A stretch of 64,000 nucleotides of DNA from Albugo candida (lineage: Eukaryota; Oomycota; Peronosporomycetes; Albuginales; Albuginaceae): positions 1-64,000 of the forward strand of contig CAJNAR010000016.1 in the NCBI GenBank assembly GCA_905220665.1, read 5' to 3'. The position numbers and the translations under genes are program-made. Position 1 is the stretch's first letter, and the number at the start of each line of letters is the position of its first letter. Below the pieces are notes generated by a model, which saw only the letters and a program-made list of their open reading frames with translations, ran no database searches and had not been told where the DNA came from. Below, in pieces: positions 22,346 through 35,252 of the stretch.

Positions 22346-23828
22346 TCGCTGAGCACAATTTATGTTCGATAAAATAGTTCCTTCAGGTCTTCGAGAACTC
22401 AGATTGAAGCTTTTATCTTAGAAATCATTCTTGTAAAGTGGAATTGTATCACAAGGTGTCAGTTGACGGATCGTCAAGTAGTTATTACATTCGCAGATCG
22501 GTCTGTAGGTTGTAGACACAATTGATTATCATACAGAGCTATTTTCCGAAATAATCTGACAAGTCAAATGCTACAGCCGTTAAAGTGAGTAAGATAAATA
22601 GAGCTCTATAGATCCAGGATGGTTGTGTCGCTATTTTTGCTGGTATCTTGGTGATTCTTGTTTAAGGATATCGTTTCTGACAGATGGTCAGGGATCTAAG
22701 GTTCAACTGCAAGACCCATTACAGGTCAAGCCGGACCTCACCGTGTAGGCTGTTTAGTGACAACTTGATAGATGGTACGAGAAGAGACGATCGCCACGTA
22801 AGACCATCGTAAGATTACGGGGGAACCATAAGGACGCTATATGCAACTTGATCTGGTCAAGTAACTGCAGATGTATGCCTAGAGTGGAAAAGGCATAGCG
22901 AGTGGTGTAAATGGTGTCTTAGAATTTAAGTTGGGAACATACGAGTATGCAGATATGCGAGATGAGAAGTATCAGTGGTGCGAAGAGGTAGACGAAATTG
23001 ACAACATGATCCATCATAAGAATCCTGCATTACTATGACTGTTATGCACGCTGCGACTTTGCCTTCTAAGTTTTACCATCAATCATATATATCCGGTTGC
23101 TTTGATTCATTCAAAGATATAACAAACCGCCATTGCTGGTCCTGATGTGACATGAATCCTATGCTTGAGAAGTGTATGTGCTGGTTAGTGCAGCAAAGTA
23201 GAGAGCAAAAATAAGGTTTGCGTTAAATGGGTTCGATTGAAGAGGTGATAGTTGAGCTGAGGCATGTTGTTGCTGCTAAATCTGGAGTAAATTGGAGATT
23301 GAACGACTTTCAAAACAATCGCCAGGGAGCGATATGTATTAGATGCACCTTTTCGCTCAGGACGATTGAGGATCTCCATAGGATTAGACTGTGCAAAAAT
23401 CGAGTACATGTCGACTTTGCACGTACCAATCCTTTCTGATGCGAGAAAGCTGAACACGGCTCTAATCAAAAGAAAGACATGCCAGAACATAAAATACCTG
23501 GGATTAATGATAGGTGCCGAGGTAGATGTGATTTACGAAACATGCGAATTTACAACATAAATGGTGACGACCTGACCAGCGTCAAGGGCCTTACGACGTT
23601 TTTACAAGCAAGAAAAACGACACAATTTGCTTGACTGATATGCAGGAACATTGGCTCATCATCGTGAAGTCAGCTGAGAGGGTTACCAAAATATGAAATT
23701 TTTAAAGAATGATAGATTCGTTTTAATCGGTCAGAAGGACCTGATAGGTCTAGGCATGTCCAGCATTGCGGCAACGCACAATGCGCTTCAAGTTGACACA
23801 TTACATACCGCTGATATGGCATTATTAT
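22346..23828. other. No supported gene
   Basis: Several short frames on both strands (for example plus 23227-23439, minus 23490-23185) lack motifs. I found no splice-consistent model. Confidence 0.35.
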
Positions 23829-24202
23829 TTATCCAGCTTTGTACACCATAATCGCCTTCTCATTGTAGTAGAAAAAGACGAAATTCCGCGTGACATGGGT
23901 AACATAAGAGCCAAAATTACGGCCAATACAAACGAGCCAATAGGCTTCCCAAGTCGTATCTAAATGAGCTTTGATCTCTTCACAAACCTAGAGCGTAGAC
24001 TATATTGCTTTTGGCCTTTTCTGGGTATAAATCTGACAGAAAAACTTACCGTTGAACCGCATTTTTCCCATCCATCAGCATCAAATTCTTTCAATCGCCT
24101 TGTTACAACTTGGATGACATCTTCTAATATGTCGTCCTCCATATCACAAGGCATGCGCACAGTTGCGCCCCACATATGTTGCCAACTTGGCGCTTCGCTC
24201 AT
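23829..24202 (-). CDS. Dynein light chain LC8-type, 103 aa
   Basis: Exon 1 runs from ATG 24202 to 24050 (51 codons, ending GWEKCGST). The intron is 24049-23988 (62 bp, GTAAGT...CTCTAG). Exon 2, 23987-23829, encodes VCEEIKAHLDTTW, VCIGRNFGSYVTH and FVFFYYNEKAIMVYKAG. The second half matches the LC8 core (the usual HCIVGRNFGSYVTHE then FYLGQVAILLFKSG). The first half supplies the helix that usually reads [20 protein letters not shown]. LC8 is a homodimeric hub that binds dynein intermediate chains and many other partners. The HCIVGRNF segment is CIGRNF here, and the N-terminus is longer and divergent, so this may be an axonemal or diverged paralogue. The exact start could be in another upstream exon. 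Confidence 0.8.
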
Positions 24203-26503
24203 ACGGATGCGATCGTGAGACGTCACGAAGCAATTAGAGTGAGACACACCAAATCTGTGACCAGCGAATACTTAAGGATCCGGCCGATGTCAACGTACGA
24301 CCCCTTCGAACTCCAGCATGCTCGAACCTATCAATTCTCGACAAACGTGCGACAAGAAGCTCGGTGATGAAATTGCTTCATCTTTGCACCAACTTGAGGA
24401 TTTTCTCATTCTAATCGACTTGAGAGAAAGGTTGCCATCCTACTTCAATTGATTGACATCCAAAAGCGTCGCATGCTACGACATCGCTCCATGATCTTCG
24501 ATAGTGGCAATAGGAGTCAATCTCTTCATTCGGCCTTACACGCTTTGCATCCTTTTCGAATGCGCAATATAGAAAGGCAGAAATCAACGTACCAGAGACT
24601 CTGGAAGTTGCGGATGTGAGAGTCGGTATCAATCAAGTGGAAGAGAATGAGCATCTGGCACTTATGGATGCAACATGTTCCAATATATCACTCAGTGCGA
24701 TTATGTATCTGGGATGAGTGAGAACCGGGAATAGAAGTAACAGTTGCGGGGGTCTGTGGCCGTACTGATTGCCTTTGTTACTTAGTTTATTCGTCGCCGT
24801 TTCCAAACATTTCTGCTATGTTTTGAAGCCTGGAAAATAGTCGAAACTGTGGACTAAAAATGTAATGTTCAATGACTTCGCGTGAATCGGTGCCACCCAG
24901 CTCAAGATTTTATTTGGCGTACCACAAGAGAAGTGTCGGGGCATGGATGCGACAGCTGTGACGTTTATACGCCAGCTATAAACAAATATTATACGAGTTG
25001 CTGCCTACAACACAATTTATTGTTTGGTTCGCTTTCGACTGTGCAAATAACGAAGATGTGAATGCTCAATGCTTTGTTTTACAGCAGAACGTTTCTTCGA
25101 AAAAACATTTGGATAGAGTAGACATACATTGCTGTCTCACACCGTGCTGATTGACGCTTACGGCAGCCTAGTCCTGACCGACCGGTTTGTTGATCTGCAC
25201 GATTCAATGGATGGATTCAAGAGACCATTAGAAGCTATGAAGAAGTGTTGTACGCCCGGTTCGGGCCGGAAAATATGTCGTGTTTGCATCCGTTCACGAG
25301 GCATTACAATGTAAACGCTTTTTGATTGGGATCTTATGACGAATCGCTGCTTTCCGATCCTGGAGAGAACTTTGTGATCTGGTCCACATCTAGAACTTTG
25401 AGGTCTGAATCGAATATTTGTTTTCCCTTGAGTACTGTCTTGCTTCAAAATTCAGCGATACTGACAAAGTCGCTGCAGGCAACATGGCAAACTTGACAAC
25501 CAGAAGGAGACCGTAAAAACCTTCGGCGTCACCAATACTCGTTCTTGTTATTATTGTCTAAAAAAGATCCTCATGCGGAGGTTTTTCGTCGATGTTTATA
25601 TATTGACAAAAAGCAGGCTGAGACCGTATATTTCAGAAGTCGATGTGAGTCGCAAGAGCCTAAGAATTGATGTTAAGCAACAACAAAAACCTTTGGATCA
25701 TCCAGTATGACAATGTGAGTGATAGGTTTTAGCGTGCGCTGTTAAATCCATTCTAAGTATATGTCGTACGATGGCGTGGACATCATTGTGCATTCTATCG
25801 TAATTGAAGTACAATCCTCTTACTGGACGCTCATTTCAAATTCGTTCCTTGAATGAAACTGTGCTGCCTTCTTGTAATTGGGTACCGTTCAAATGAGATA
25901 GATTCTCTTTTTTGGTGTCGTGGCGCATTGCATTGCATCTGGGTTTATGAAACGAAGACGCTTATGCGAAAAGAAGAATCGTGAGCTCTGTACCCTTCCC
26001 CGGAAAAAATTAACGTTTACGTTGATTTTTAAGAATCGTTTTTGAGATCATTTATATAGCTGTTATTCTCCCGACACGCTGTGCGGTTAATAAGGGCCTC
26101 GTTATTCGTTTGATTACGAGCATAGCATCGGTCAGCTGCTGGAAGGACTCGATGCAGAAAGATGTAAAGTTCGAAACAAACACTGCAAAATATGTTTCGT
26201 GAATAGACGCAGTCATTCACTTCATTCAAATGTAAATTCGGATGAATGTGTGTCGCTTTTTATTTATTTAGTGTGGCGGTGACTTCATTAACGTTTTATA
26301 AAATCTGGTCGAGACTGCTTTCTTTCACCCTGAAGAAGCCTCATTAGGCGAAGACCGTATTTCCACCATTAGTGCAAGTCGAGTGTCATGATTCACTCAT
26401 GCATTATTGTCAATGCTCACCAGTACCAGACTGAATGTGTACACTTGAAATGTCAATCTTTAAACCCGCATCAAGTGCTTGGCATTTATGATAGCCTTGT
26501 TTA
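24203..26503. other. Mostly non-coding; possible small plus-strand exons near 24287-24640
   Basis: A plausible N-terminus, MSTYDPFELQHARTYQF, starts at about 24287. A Lys/Arg-rich open stretch (IQKRRMLRHRSMIFDSG) follows near 24450, but I cannot join them with a convincing intron. The rest, to 26503, shows no supported gene. Confidence 0.3.
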
Positions 26504-27229
26504 ATGTTTCACTCCAGTCAGAGAAGCTGCCGAAACAAAGTGGCATCAGTGTTGAGTTTGCGTGCAGGAAACTCGATGTTTATTTCACCTGTTCCTTTCG
26601 TCGAAGAATGGCAAAGTGCTCCAAGACCTGCACAAAAAAACAATGCATGCGATGACGCATCTCCTCGCTTAATGTCCAACTCTTCCGCGATCAGGACTTT
26701 GTCCGACGAAAAAAGCCTTTACATTGAGCCACCGTTGTTTTGTGGCATTCTATCATCGCAACATGAGAGTGTGGGCGATAAGATCGAGTATGAGGAGCTG
26801 GACTACAATCAGACTATCTATGAAAAAGAAAGCGAAATGAGTGACTCAGAGAATGACTTTGAACTCGTACTGAGTGATGAATGGAAGTCTTTGCTGAGAT
26901 TTCAACGAGGGAAACCATTACAGCCAAAGGAAATATTACAGAAGAAAAAATCTAATACGTATAGTAATATTGGATCGATAAACAAAAAGCACTCGAGCGC
27001 GACCAAGCGGAAAAAGAAAACCATCGTCAGATGGCAAGATCGTTTACGAGCTGAAGTAAGTGATGGAAATGCAGATGCCGCGATTCTTGATGATATCATA
27101 AGAAGCATGAGTGTAAGTGATACGCAAAGAAATCATTTGAAACAACTAGAAACGACTATCGAAGAGAAATTTGAGCAACTCTGCCGATCTTCGAAGCGAG
27201 TGATGTGGCCAGCCTACTCAATTGATTGA
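26504..27229 (+). CDS. Hypothetical protein, 241 aa, acidic middle and basic C-terminal half
   Basis: ATG 26504 to TGA 27229 is uninterrupted. Residues 85-125 are acidic (for example YEELDYNQTIYEKESEMSD). Residues 150-175 are strongly basic (SATKRKKKTIVRWQDR), a possible nuclear localisation signal. A C-terminal helix (DTQRNHLKQLETTIEEKFEQ) is probably a short coiled coil. No signal peptide or enzyme motif. Its length, composition bias and position before a block of real genes favour a true gene, perhaps a nuclear or cytoskeletal adaptor. The family is not recognised. Confidence 0.6.
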   Translation: MFHSSQRSCRNKVASVLSLRAGNSMFISPVPFVEEWQSAPRPAQKNNACDDASPRLMSNSSAIRTLSDEKSLYIEPPLFCGILSSQHESVGDKIEYEELDYNQTIYEKESEMSDSENDFELVLSDEWKSLLRFQRGKPLQPKEILQKKKSNTYSNIGSINKKHSSATKRKKKTIVRWQDRLRAEVSDGNADAAILDDIIRSMSVSDTQRNHLKQLETTIEEKFEQLCRSSKRVMWPAYSID

Positions 27230-27250
27230 AGATAAAATGATGAAATGAAC

Positions 27251-27920
27251 CTACTCAGACGTTTTTATCATATCCTCTCTCCTTACATTATTGATTGCAT
27301 GTAACATGACAACAATGAGATGCTCCTTTCGATCAAGTACTCGCATCAACACATGCTTAAAAAAAAATTTACGTCGGCACCTGATTTGCCCTAAGTGCGT
27401 CGCTTCGACTTCTCTACATGCATCTAATCTGATTGAAAAGAAGAAAATCATCGTACTTGGGAATGTCTTGAATTTCCGGCAACGCTATTTCGGATACAGC
27501 ATCGATTTCATCGGGGGATGCGGTGTGGCCGCATGGTGCCTCGCGATGAAAGAAGCGGACCATTGCAAGAAAACAGCGCGTGTTTTCACTTTCTGAAACG
27601 GTGATTCTTCCATCTTCTGCAATCATGCACGTAAATACGCCTGGCACCTAGATGCACGTTTCGGTTTGGAAGCGTGGCGACACCCTAAGCAGGAGGACGA
27701 CTCTAAGTAAATCCAGTATTATGTTAGTTGATTTGGTGTGCTTGATTCTGATTGTCCTCAAACTAGATGCAGCAGATCTGACGTTGTCACAGAAAAGAGA
27801 ATTCAATTTTACCATGATAGATTGTGTATCGTGCTTCAAATTTTTCTTTGCACCTGCGAGAACACTAATTCTCATGCTCTCATCCAGGAAGTCGTCTTTT
27901 GCGAAAGTGGCATCGCACAC
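27251..27920 (-). CDS. Probable multi-exon gene, unknown product
   Basis: Three minus-strand open frames look coding: 27920-27648 (DATFAKDDFLDESMRISVLA), 27647-27414 (VFTCMIAEDGRITVSESEN, then FHREAPCGHTASPDEID) and 27451-27251. The first two are in the same frame, separated by a TAG within ATCTAG|GTGCC, which reads as an intron acceptor. The donor is uncertain. No ATG is found upstream of DATFAKDD, so the first exon is missing from this model. I do not recognise the family. It would sit head-to-head with TIM14. Confidence 0.35.
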
Positions 27921-28138
27921 ACACGATTAATAAATAATCGTCTGATGCTCAAAATAATTATTTCTTTCAAAACTAGGCATATAACATATTAATTACATTT
28001 TACTACTCTAAACCGTTGGAACAAATGATCCGTCGAGCATGCAATAGAATATGTGTTAATAACATCAACTTGACAGGATCTAAACCTCCAGTGAAATCGA
28101 TATGTCATCCTAGATGCGTTATCTCTCGACACATTCAT

Positions 28139-28543
28139 ATGACTCGTCAGCAAGACTCTGTTTTTTTGCTTGGGGGGCTTGGAATAGCAGCTTCTGCGAT
28201 GGGAATCAAGTATGTTATCAAGGTACACTCACAATTCGCAAATAATCTAATATGACGTAACGCAAGTCACGAAATATAGGCCTATGACGCGTACAAATTA
28301 AGACCAAAAACGCCGAGCTTATCGTGGAATTATAAATCTTTTTATGAGGGACCATTTGAGGAAAGAATGACACGTCGTGAAGCCGCTCTCATTCTTGGTG
28401 TCCGAGAAAGCGCTTCACCCAAGCGCGTTCAAAACGCACACAGGAAACTACTCATATTGAATCATCCCGATACTGGCGGGTCAACGTATTTAGCAAGTAA
28501 AATCAATGAAGCTAAACAGCTTCTATTATCGGGAACAAAGTAG
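28139..28543 (+). CDS. TIM14: Mitochondrial import inner-membrane translocase subunit TIM14 (PAM18)
   Basis: Exon 1 (28139-28222) encodes a short tail and one membrane segment ([20 protein letters not shown]). The intron is 28223-28279 (57 bp, GTACAC...ATATAG). Exon 2 (28280-28543) gives [10 protein letters not shown] followed by a J-domain: [14 protein letters not shown], then the essential HPD (LNHPDTGGS), then INEAKQLLL. Total 115 aa, the usual TIM14 length. TIM14 is the J-protein that stimulates mtHsp70 ATPase in the PAM motor pulling preproteins through TIM23. No presequence is needed. The gene is single-copy here and complete. Confidence 0.93.
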
Positions 28544-28681
28544 CCTTGCTTTTGTGACCCTTCATACACATCCAACAATAAGAAATAGAACTACGGATTG
28601 AAAGACTACACTCAGTCAAAGTGTGATTTGACATTTGTACAGTGTACTATCTTGCATAGTCATACATCTTGGGCAATCTTA

Positions 28682-31600
28682 ATGCTTCATAATGTTAGCG
28701 ATGTAACAAGTTGCAGTCTTGAGACATTGCTGCAAGCTTTACGATGCAGATTTGGACTTAATAGAGCGGTTTCTACAGTAGCCAGCAGCACCTTCCTGGA
28801 AGATATAGAGAAGTTTCGAATTCAGGCCGGGTATTTAGAGCTCGTCGACGTAAGTAAATGCAGCTTACGTCGGGTATGTGTCACTCCTGTCACGTCCAAT
28901 TCATCACACGAAATTGTATCAATCCTTTACAAGCGTCCTGGGACCTGGCGTGCCTTGCGTCTCTGTCAAATTACAATACCGAAAGCTGTGCATAGAACAC
29001 TAATGCAAGCCTACGAGCCCCACTTTAGCCAACCTGAATCCACATTTCCATCGCAACTAGCAACTCCCACGATTTTGGAAGCCCCAATTGCTGATGGAAA
29101 TTCACATTGCTTGCACATCGAATTGCATTTGGACTTTGCCCTAGGAACGGTCCGTGATGCGTTTACAGCTCACGCATGCATTGATTGATTTTAATCTCAC
29201 AGATCGAAGCGCTTTGGTGCCGCTTAGCCATCTATGACCTGAATTTGAATATTCGCATCACAGAAGAAATTTGCTTCCCGCTATCGAGCACGGGCCAGAT
29301 GACTTCATGCACACCCGACGCAATTTTCTACATCCTGAAAGAGTATCCGCTGCAACATCAATACATAGTTGTGAAGATAAGCAAGATTCTTGGAGGGGAT
29401 CCAGAGACGTGCATCACACCATACTTACACCCTGAGCGATATTTTGGCACGTTAGAGCGACACAAGTTGCTGGATCGAACAAATCAGATAATGAATCGAC
29501 TTGGACGGTATCGTCAAACATTTGCATGGGGGGCAACCTCACTGACGTTGGAGTCACACAAACGTATTGTTTTATATCGCCAACGATCAGGTTTGAGGGA
29601 TGAACAAAGAATCCTTCAAATTCCCGACGCAGCAAAAGCTGCACTTCGGTATTATTCATTTCCATATCAAAAGATCAAATAATCTGAACCCAAGATGTAC
29701 ATATCTAGACAAAAGATCATACCAGGTGTTTGTGAAATCAAGATTGAAAAGATTGATTTTGTTACAACGAACAGGACAGAGACTCTAACAAGCTCGACTA
29801 TAGTTTCGTCACAGGATACCATCGCTACAAACGCTTATTGTGAATTTCCCATGGGCTTTGAGAGCAAACAAGACAAGTGCTTCCGACTAATTCTTGAAGT
29901 CCAGCCTTTTTGTCATCCGACTTTGTATCAGCAATACGGCTTGACGGGAAGCGGGAAAGTTGCATCATCGGACCTCAATGCACTTTATTTTTACCCCATT
30001 CAGATTGAGAGATGCAACTATCGCAATGTTGTGGTACGAGTGCACTTACTAACAACAGAATTGGATTTTGTTCCCGGCTTTGAGCACTGCGATGCGACCA
30101 CAGGGAGTATTCTGCCCAATTTTTATGGCACTAATGGTATGGAACCCTTTGCACTCTCTAGTGTACATTATCACCAAAAAAATCCGCAATTTGACGATGA
30201 AATAAAAGTTGTATTACCCTCAACGCTCGATTCACGCCATCATTTATTCATCACGTTCTATCATGTCCACTGCAAAAAAGTTACGGAATTTCACGCTCAA
30301 CAAGAGTTGATAGGGTACTCAGCGCTACCGCTAATGGATCGATGCGGACGAATTGTGCAAGATTCAATGCATACATTGTCAATCACAATGACTCCATCAT
30401 CTCGCAGTAGTAGATATTCACCACCAGTGGAGCTTCCAGAAGGCTATTCGCAACGCTTTTACGACACTTTGATCCCGAACAACAATAGACTACCGGCTTT
30501 TACTTGCAAAACGCGTGTGCTATCGTCAATTTACAGTCAGGATGCACATATCTCGACCCTTCTGCATCCACTCTGTCGAGAAGTGATACATGATGGTACA
30601 TATCAGCGAGATGAAGCTGATTGCACAAGAGATATTGAGGGTCTTGTTGACGCTCCTGCGACAGATGTTTGCTTTTTTTTGCTTCCAGTTGCTAAAGTTT
30701 TATTCGGATATATATGCTTTGGGTCACCGCAAACACGTAAGGCAGCATTCGTTTCGCTTTTGACTCTATTCGACAAAGTATGTACATCGACAAACTCTGA
30801 TCAAGACACATCCGAATACGACACAATACTGCACGACTACGTGCAGTTTGCATTTGACGACCGCGAGATACGAAATCCTTCAAACCCGAGCGAAAAAATT
30901 CATCGAACTAGAGTGTATCGAGCGCTCCTTTTGGAATGGAGGGATGTCTTACGTGGAAATAAGCAATCAAGCGAGCAACCGGACACTCAAGGTCGAAGCT
31001 TGCCTCACGCGCACATTTTTTTGAAGCTCGTCCTCAAATCGATGGCGATCAATTTACTGAAAGATGTAAGCGGGAATACAGTTGCAGCAGCCACACTTCC
31101 AAGCTATCTCGATTGTGATGATGAGACATTGGTCGTTGACGTGCTCGTTGAATTGATTGGTATAATTTCAGAAGCTCCCCCGATAGATACCGCATTGCGA
31201 ATAAGAATCAACAGTAGCATTGCGTATTTCTGTCGCGGATTGTTTTTGGTCGTACAGCCTCAGCTCCCAAGTCGAATCATCTGCATCTACATGCTGAATA
31301 TTTCTCGTAGTCAAAGACTCTGTGCAACAACAACTCACGTCATGCTCTCCTTCTGCAAAATCATTATGGAGTTTGAGTTATTTGTTTCGGTAAACGGATT
31401 CAACCACATCTATCAGGTTCAGAATCATCAATCGTATGGCTGGTTAGCGCAATTGTTCTTCTCGGCCTTTATATTCATTGTAAAAAACCACGACGACGAT
31501 CAGATACAGATTGCCGCTCTAAAAGCGCTTCGGCATATGTTTGTGCTCAATACGTACGATTGCTACCATCAAAGTAGAGATGATCAAGAACGAATAGCGC

Positions 31601-34600
31601 TCCTGTACATACCAGCTCTGACGTCTCTGATTCCATTACATTCTTCAAAACATTTGTCGTTTGACTCGGATGCGGTTTCAGAAAAAGGTTTTGAAATGCG
31701 AAAAGAATTATCCATCTGCATCGCGCATCTAATCAGCAGTTTGTCTGATCGATGTCTCAGTGTCTTTCTTAAACCTGCGTCTTTTGTCACAAAGGATCTT
31801 CTCATGATCTCTCCTGGCCGCAAAGAAAGTCAAACTCTCATCACGCAAAGCCTACCATTTGAATTCGGGTGGCTACACTGTATCATGGTCACAATACGAA
31901 ATCTCATCAGGATATATCTCATCAATGCGAACCCATCGTTTGTCAGTTTATTGTCTCCCGATATGAAGACTTCTTCCAATATCAAACCGCGTGTAATTGC
32001 TCGAGCCAGAAGTAAGACAAGTGCAGCCATGTCAACAGACCTCGAAAAGAACAGAAAATCAGTACAAAAAGTTGGAGATCGTCCCCGGCAGGCAAATAGA
32101 CTATCAAGTCCCATGCTGCTACAGCGTCCTGCTCTTGAATGTCTTCCATGCCACTCAGATTCTTCTTTGACTTGTCACGAATCAACTTTCAATATCGAGG
32201 AGCGGAATGTTAGTGCTGTCAAGGATCCGTCTATCGACGGAGCGGTGAGAAGTCTGCAAATTGGCGTAGCTCAAAATGTACTTCGTGCTCTGAATAAAAT
32301 CACCAATGAGTTCCAAAAGTACTTTTCTTCTAGGAGATATATGGCTCCCAGTTCAGCTTCATACATCATCGAGGATGCTAATGCTGTCGGCACTATTGCT
32401 CAGCCCGACAATCGGCAAGCACAGGACGTTTTGATGGAGATGAGTGATCTTCATTTCTTGCTTTTATCTCACTCTGTTCAGCTTGAAACACTCTGCAGCT
32501 GGTCATCATTTCTTGATGAAGTCGTAGATAAATATCCACAGCCGATCTGTTTTGTATTTCAGCTCTGCGAAAGCTTGTTGAGTTACATCACAGCTTTTGG
32601 AAATAATACGCTTGGAGAGCATTTGGATCAATCGGCACAATTTCAGACACGAGATCGACTCAAGCTTTTACTTCGAATAATCGCATTTGTGAATGACACC
32701 TCTATCAGGCAATGTGCAGGGATTCTTTTGTGTAAGATCTTCCATATCTCTTTTGAACAGCAAGGTACCTTTCATCTTATTCGCGAGACAATAATGGAGA
32801 TATTTCACGAGGTGTACTATGGATGGGAATCTTCTTCGTCAAATCGATGGGTGCTGACTCCTACATACCTTGGTGACATTGTACACCAGCTTCGTTTAGG
32901 TTCAAACATCGACTCATTCAATCTTCTGGACTCGTCATTTGCTGATCAGAAGCCGTTTGCTTTTCATTTTGCGGAAGCTTTGGACACACTGAACAATCAA
33001 CTTGACGTGTACTTCAAATGGAAAGACGCATTGGAGATTCTCAAGTCGACTTCATCAACCGTGTTCGATTACGAGTTGCTGGAAGAAGACATTCAGGCTG
33101 TGATGAGATCGATCTCCCCCATTTCGATGATTGACGAGAAGCTGTTTTGGCTCGATGCCCTTGTACGACTACATGCTGCAAGGGGGCATTTTGCTGAAGC
33201 GGCTTACTGCAAATGCTCAGCCGCAGAGTATTGCTTACAATCAGCACAGGTACAAACAGGCTTGGCCAGAAATCGATACGCAAGCGAGCTGGAAAAAGCA
33301 ATGGAGTATGTTGAACGAGCAGGCTGGGACTCGAAAAAACTCGAGATATGGGAGACTATGTTGCGTCATGCGCGAGATTGTGAGACGAACTCTGAGCACT
33401 ATGGACAAATTTCACAGATTCTCGCACGTGTTGTTCAAAAGCCAATACTGTGTGACATCCAACAGCTCGATTTTTGCTTTTATCGAGTATCCGTCATATT
33501 AGATAGTCGTCTGGATTGTACTGCTCCCTTAGAGCTTACAGAATATATCTACAAACGTAGTATATTTACGTCACTGGGCGAATTTGTCAATGAAATCAAA
33601 CTGATTTTGAAGGCTAAAACTTCAATGTCGACTTCGATCGAGCTCGTCCCTGAAGGGAGGAGCCACCCGGCACCTCCAGAGCCTGATACGATTTACTTCA
33701 GGACGACTGTGTTAAAGCCAGTTGGAAAATCTGTAGAACATTGTCATCAGTATCAATACGCAACTCCATTCACCTTTTCCGGTCCGGCGTATGGCAGCGT
33801 TTCTGAGCAAATGAAGCGCGTTATTTATCTGACAGTTCCCAATAGTTTTCCATACTTTTTGACCCGACAGGTTGTGATAGACCGGAGAGAGTATGTCCGC
33901 TGTCCAATCGAGAACGCGATCGAAGACATCGCGAAGCGGAATGCCGCACTCCAAATTGAGATTGACAAAGAACGAAAAGGTTGCACAGAATCAAAAGCAC
34001 TTAGTCTCATTTTGAAAGGAAGTGTGGATCCAGAGGTTCACGGGGGGATACCCGAGGTTATTCGATCCTTTTTTGGACGGGAGAATGCGAGTAGTGACGC
34101 TGTCGAGAATGTGGCAAGTAGTGATACAATTTTGCCGCAATTACTGGATTCCACAGGACATTCCATGGATTCCGACCTGAGCTTCACAAAGCGACTAGAA
34201 CTTGCAAACATCATTCTTTGCTTTCTGCAAAAGTGTCAGCAATGTCTACGGATAAGTCGAAAGACTTTACGTCAGTCCGCTTCGGTCACTTCGGTCTCGT
34301 TTCCGACTCCATTATCGCCTTCCTTCCAAAGGATTCACGAAAACATATTCGCATCCTCGCATGCTTGGAATGAACAGAAACAAAGTAATCAAGGCGTTCC
34401 TGCAGCTCTTAATGCGATGACCAACTTCCTTGGTATCACGTATGGTTCTCATTCTGGAGGATCCCCCGCCGATGCGCTCGAGCAACTTCAATCCGAGTTT
34501 GACAAATCTTTCGAAATGCTTTTGGTGTTAGTTCGGGACAGTATTGTACCGGCATTTTCCAATCGAAAGGAGTACACACAGATTCAAAAATGCGTGCAGG

Positions 34601-34638
34601 ACATTCAAACCTTACGACAGGAAGATTCAAACACATAA
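28682..34638 (+). CDS. DOCK-family guanine nucleotide exchange factor, 1947 aa
   Basis: Three exons: 28682-29149, 29203-29648 and 29709-34638. The introns are 53 bp (GTCCGT...TCACAG) and 60 bp (GTATTA...TCTAG). Both restore frame: LGT|IEALWCRLA and AALR|QKIIPGVCE. The C2/DHR-1 membrane-lipid domain is near residues 340-500 (SSVHYHQKNPQFDDEIK; HHLFITFYHVHC). DHR-2, the catalytic Rac/Cdc42 exchange domain, occupies about 1440-1920 (LFWLDALVRLHAARGHFAEA in lobe A; NSFPYFLTRQVVIDRREYV in lobes B/C). The middle is an armadillo-like helical region. No SH3 or PH domain is obvious, which fits protist DOCK-C/D types. The start at ATG 28682 is the first in frame; the frame is open another 84 nt upstream without an ATG. 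A likely regulator of actin and membrane dynamics. Confidence 0.93.
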
Positions 34639-34650
34639 TTACAATACGCG

Positions 34651-35163
34651 CTACTCGGCTCTGTCTGCATCCTTTATTGCCTCTTCACTCGTATCGTGTC
34701 CCGCTTTTCCACTATTTCCATACTTTTGGGTCGCTTTTGCTCGCCGATTTGCTTTTCTTTTTTGTATCTTTTGTATCTTTTGATTTCGTACGCTCTTTTC
34801 TCCATTGTAAAGATCGTCCAACTTCTCCGTCAGCAATTTGCGTGCAATTCGGCGGTTATCATCCAAACAGCGTGTTTTCTGGCATCGTACGTGGATCCCT
34901 GTGATTGACTCGAGTGAGAGTCGATTTGTTGGCAAATAATTATTTCGCGTACCCGTTGGAGAGTGCTTCAAAAGCACGCAATTACGCACTTTATTTATTT
35001 TCTGACCGCCTTTACCGCTTCCTTTTACAAACTGCTCGGTTACATCCTCTTCACGGAAGGCTGTGACAAAGTTTCTGGCCTGAAACAATTTATCAACGCG
35101 CGGTCGTGGTGTTAAACTCTTTTTTAAGCAAGTAGCACTGATAAAGTGGCAGATACGCAGCAT
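34651..35163 (-). CDS. Mitochondrial class I release-factor-like protein (GGQ), 152 aa
   Basis: ATG 35163, with a basic N-terminus (MLRICHFISATCLKKSLTPR) consistent with a mitochondrial presequence. The GGQ loop, FVKGSGKGGQKINKVRNCV, is the peptidyl-tRNA hydrolysis motif. After a 54-bp intron (34952-34899, GTACGC...TCACAG) the frame continues GIHVRCQKTRCLDDNRRIAR with a Lys/Arg-rich C-terminal helix. The intron is a multiple of three and has no stop, so the unspliced frame also reads through. Size and tail match the MTRFR/C12orf65 (ribosome-rescue) group rather than full RF1 or ICT1. It is convergent with the DOCK gene, with 12 bp between stop codons. Confidence 0.88.
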   Translation of the reverse strand: MLRICHFISATCLKKSLTPRPRVDKLFQARNFVTAFREEDVTEQFVKGSGKGGQKINKVRNCVLLKHSPTGTRNNYLPTNRLSLESITGIHVRCQKTRCLDDNRRIARKLLTEKLDDLYNGEKSVRNQKIQKIQKRKANRRAKATQKYGNSGKAGHDTSEEAIKDADRAE

Positions 35164-35252
35164 TGTGTCAGTGAGGTTCTAGTGTCCAATCATTAGCACT
35201 TGTTAGACGCATTACGAGCATTTGCGTTTTCTTAACCAAAACGAGTCTATTA

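Noticed and set aside
34590..34904. Plus-strand ORFs after the DOCK gene
   Set aside because: They overlap the GGQ protein gene on the opposite strand, which has clear family motifs.
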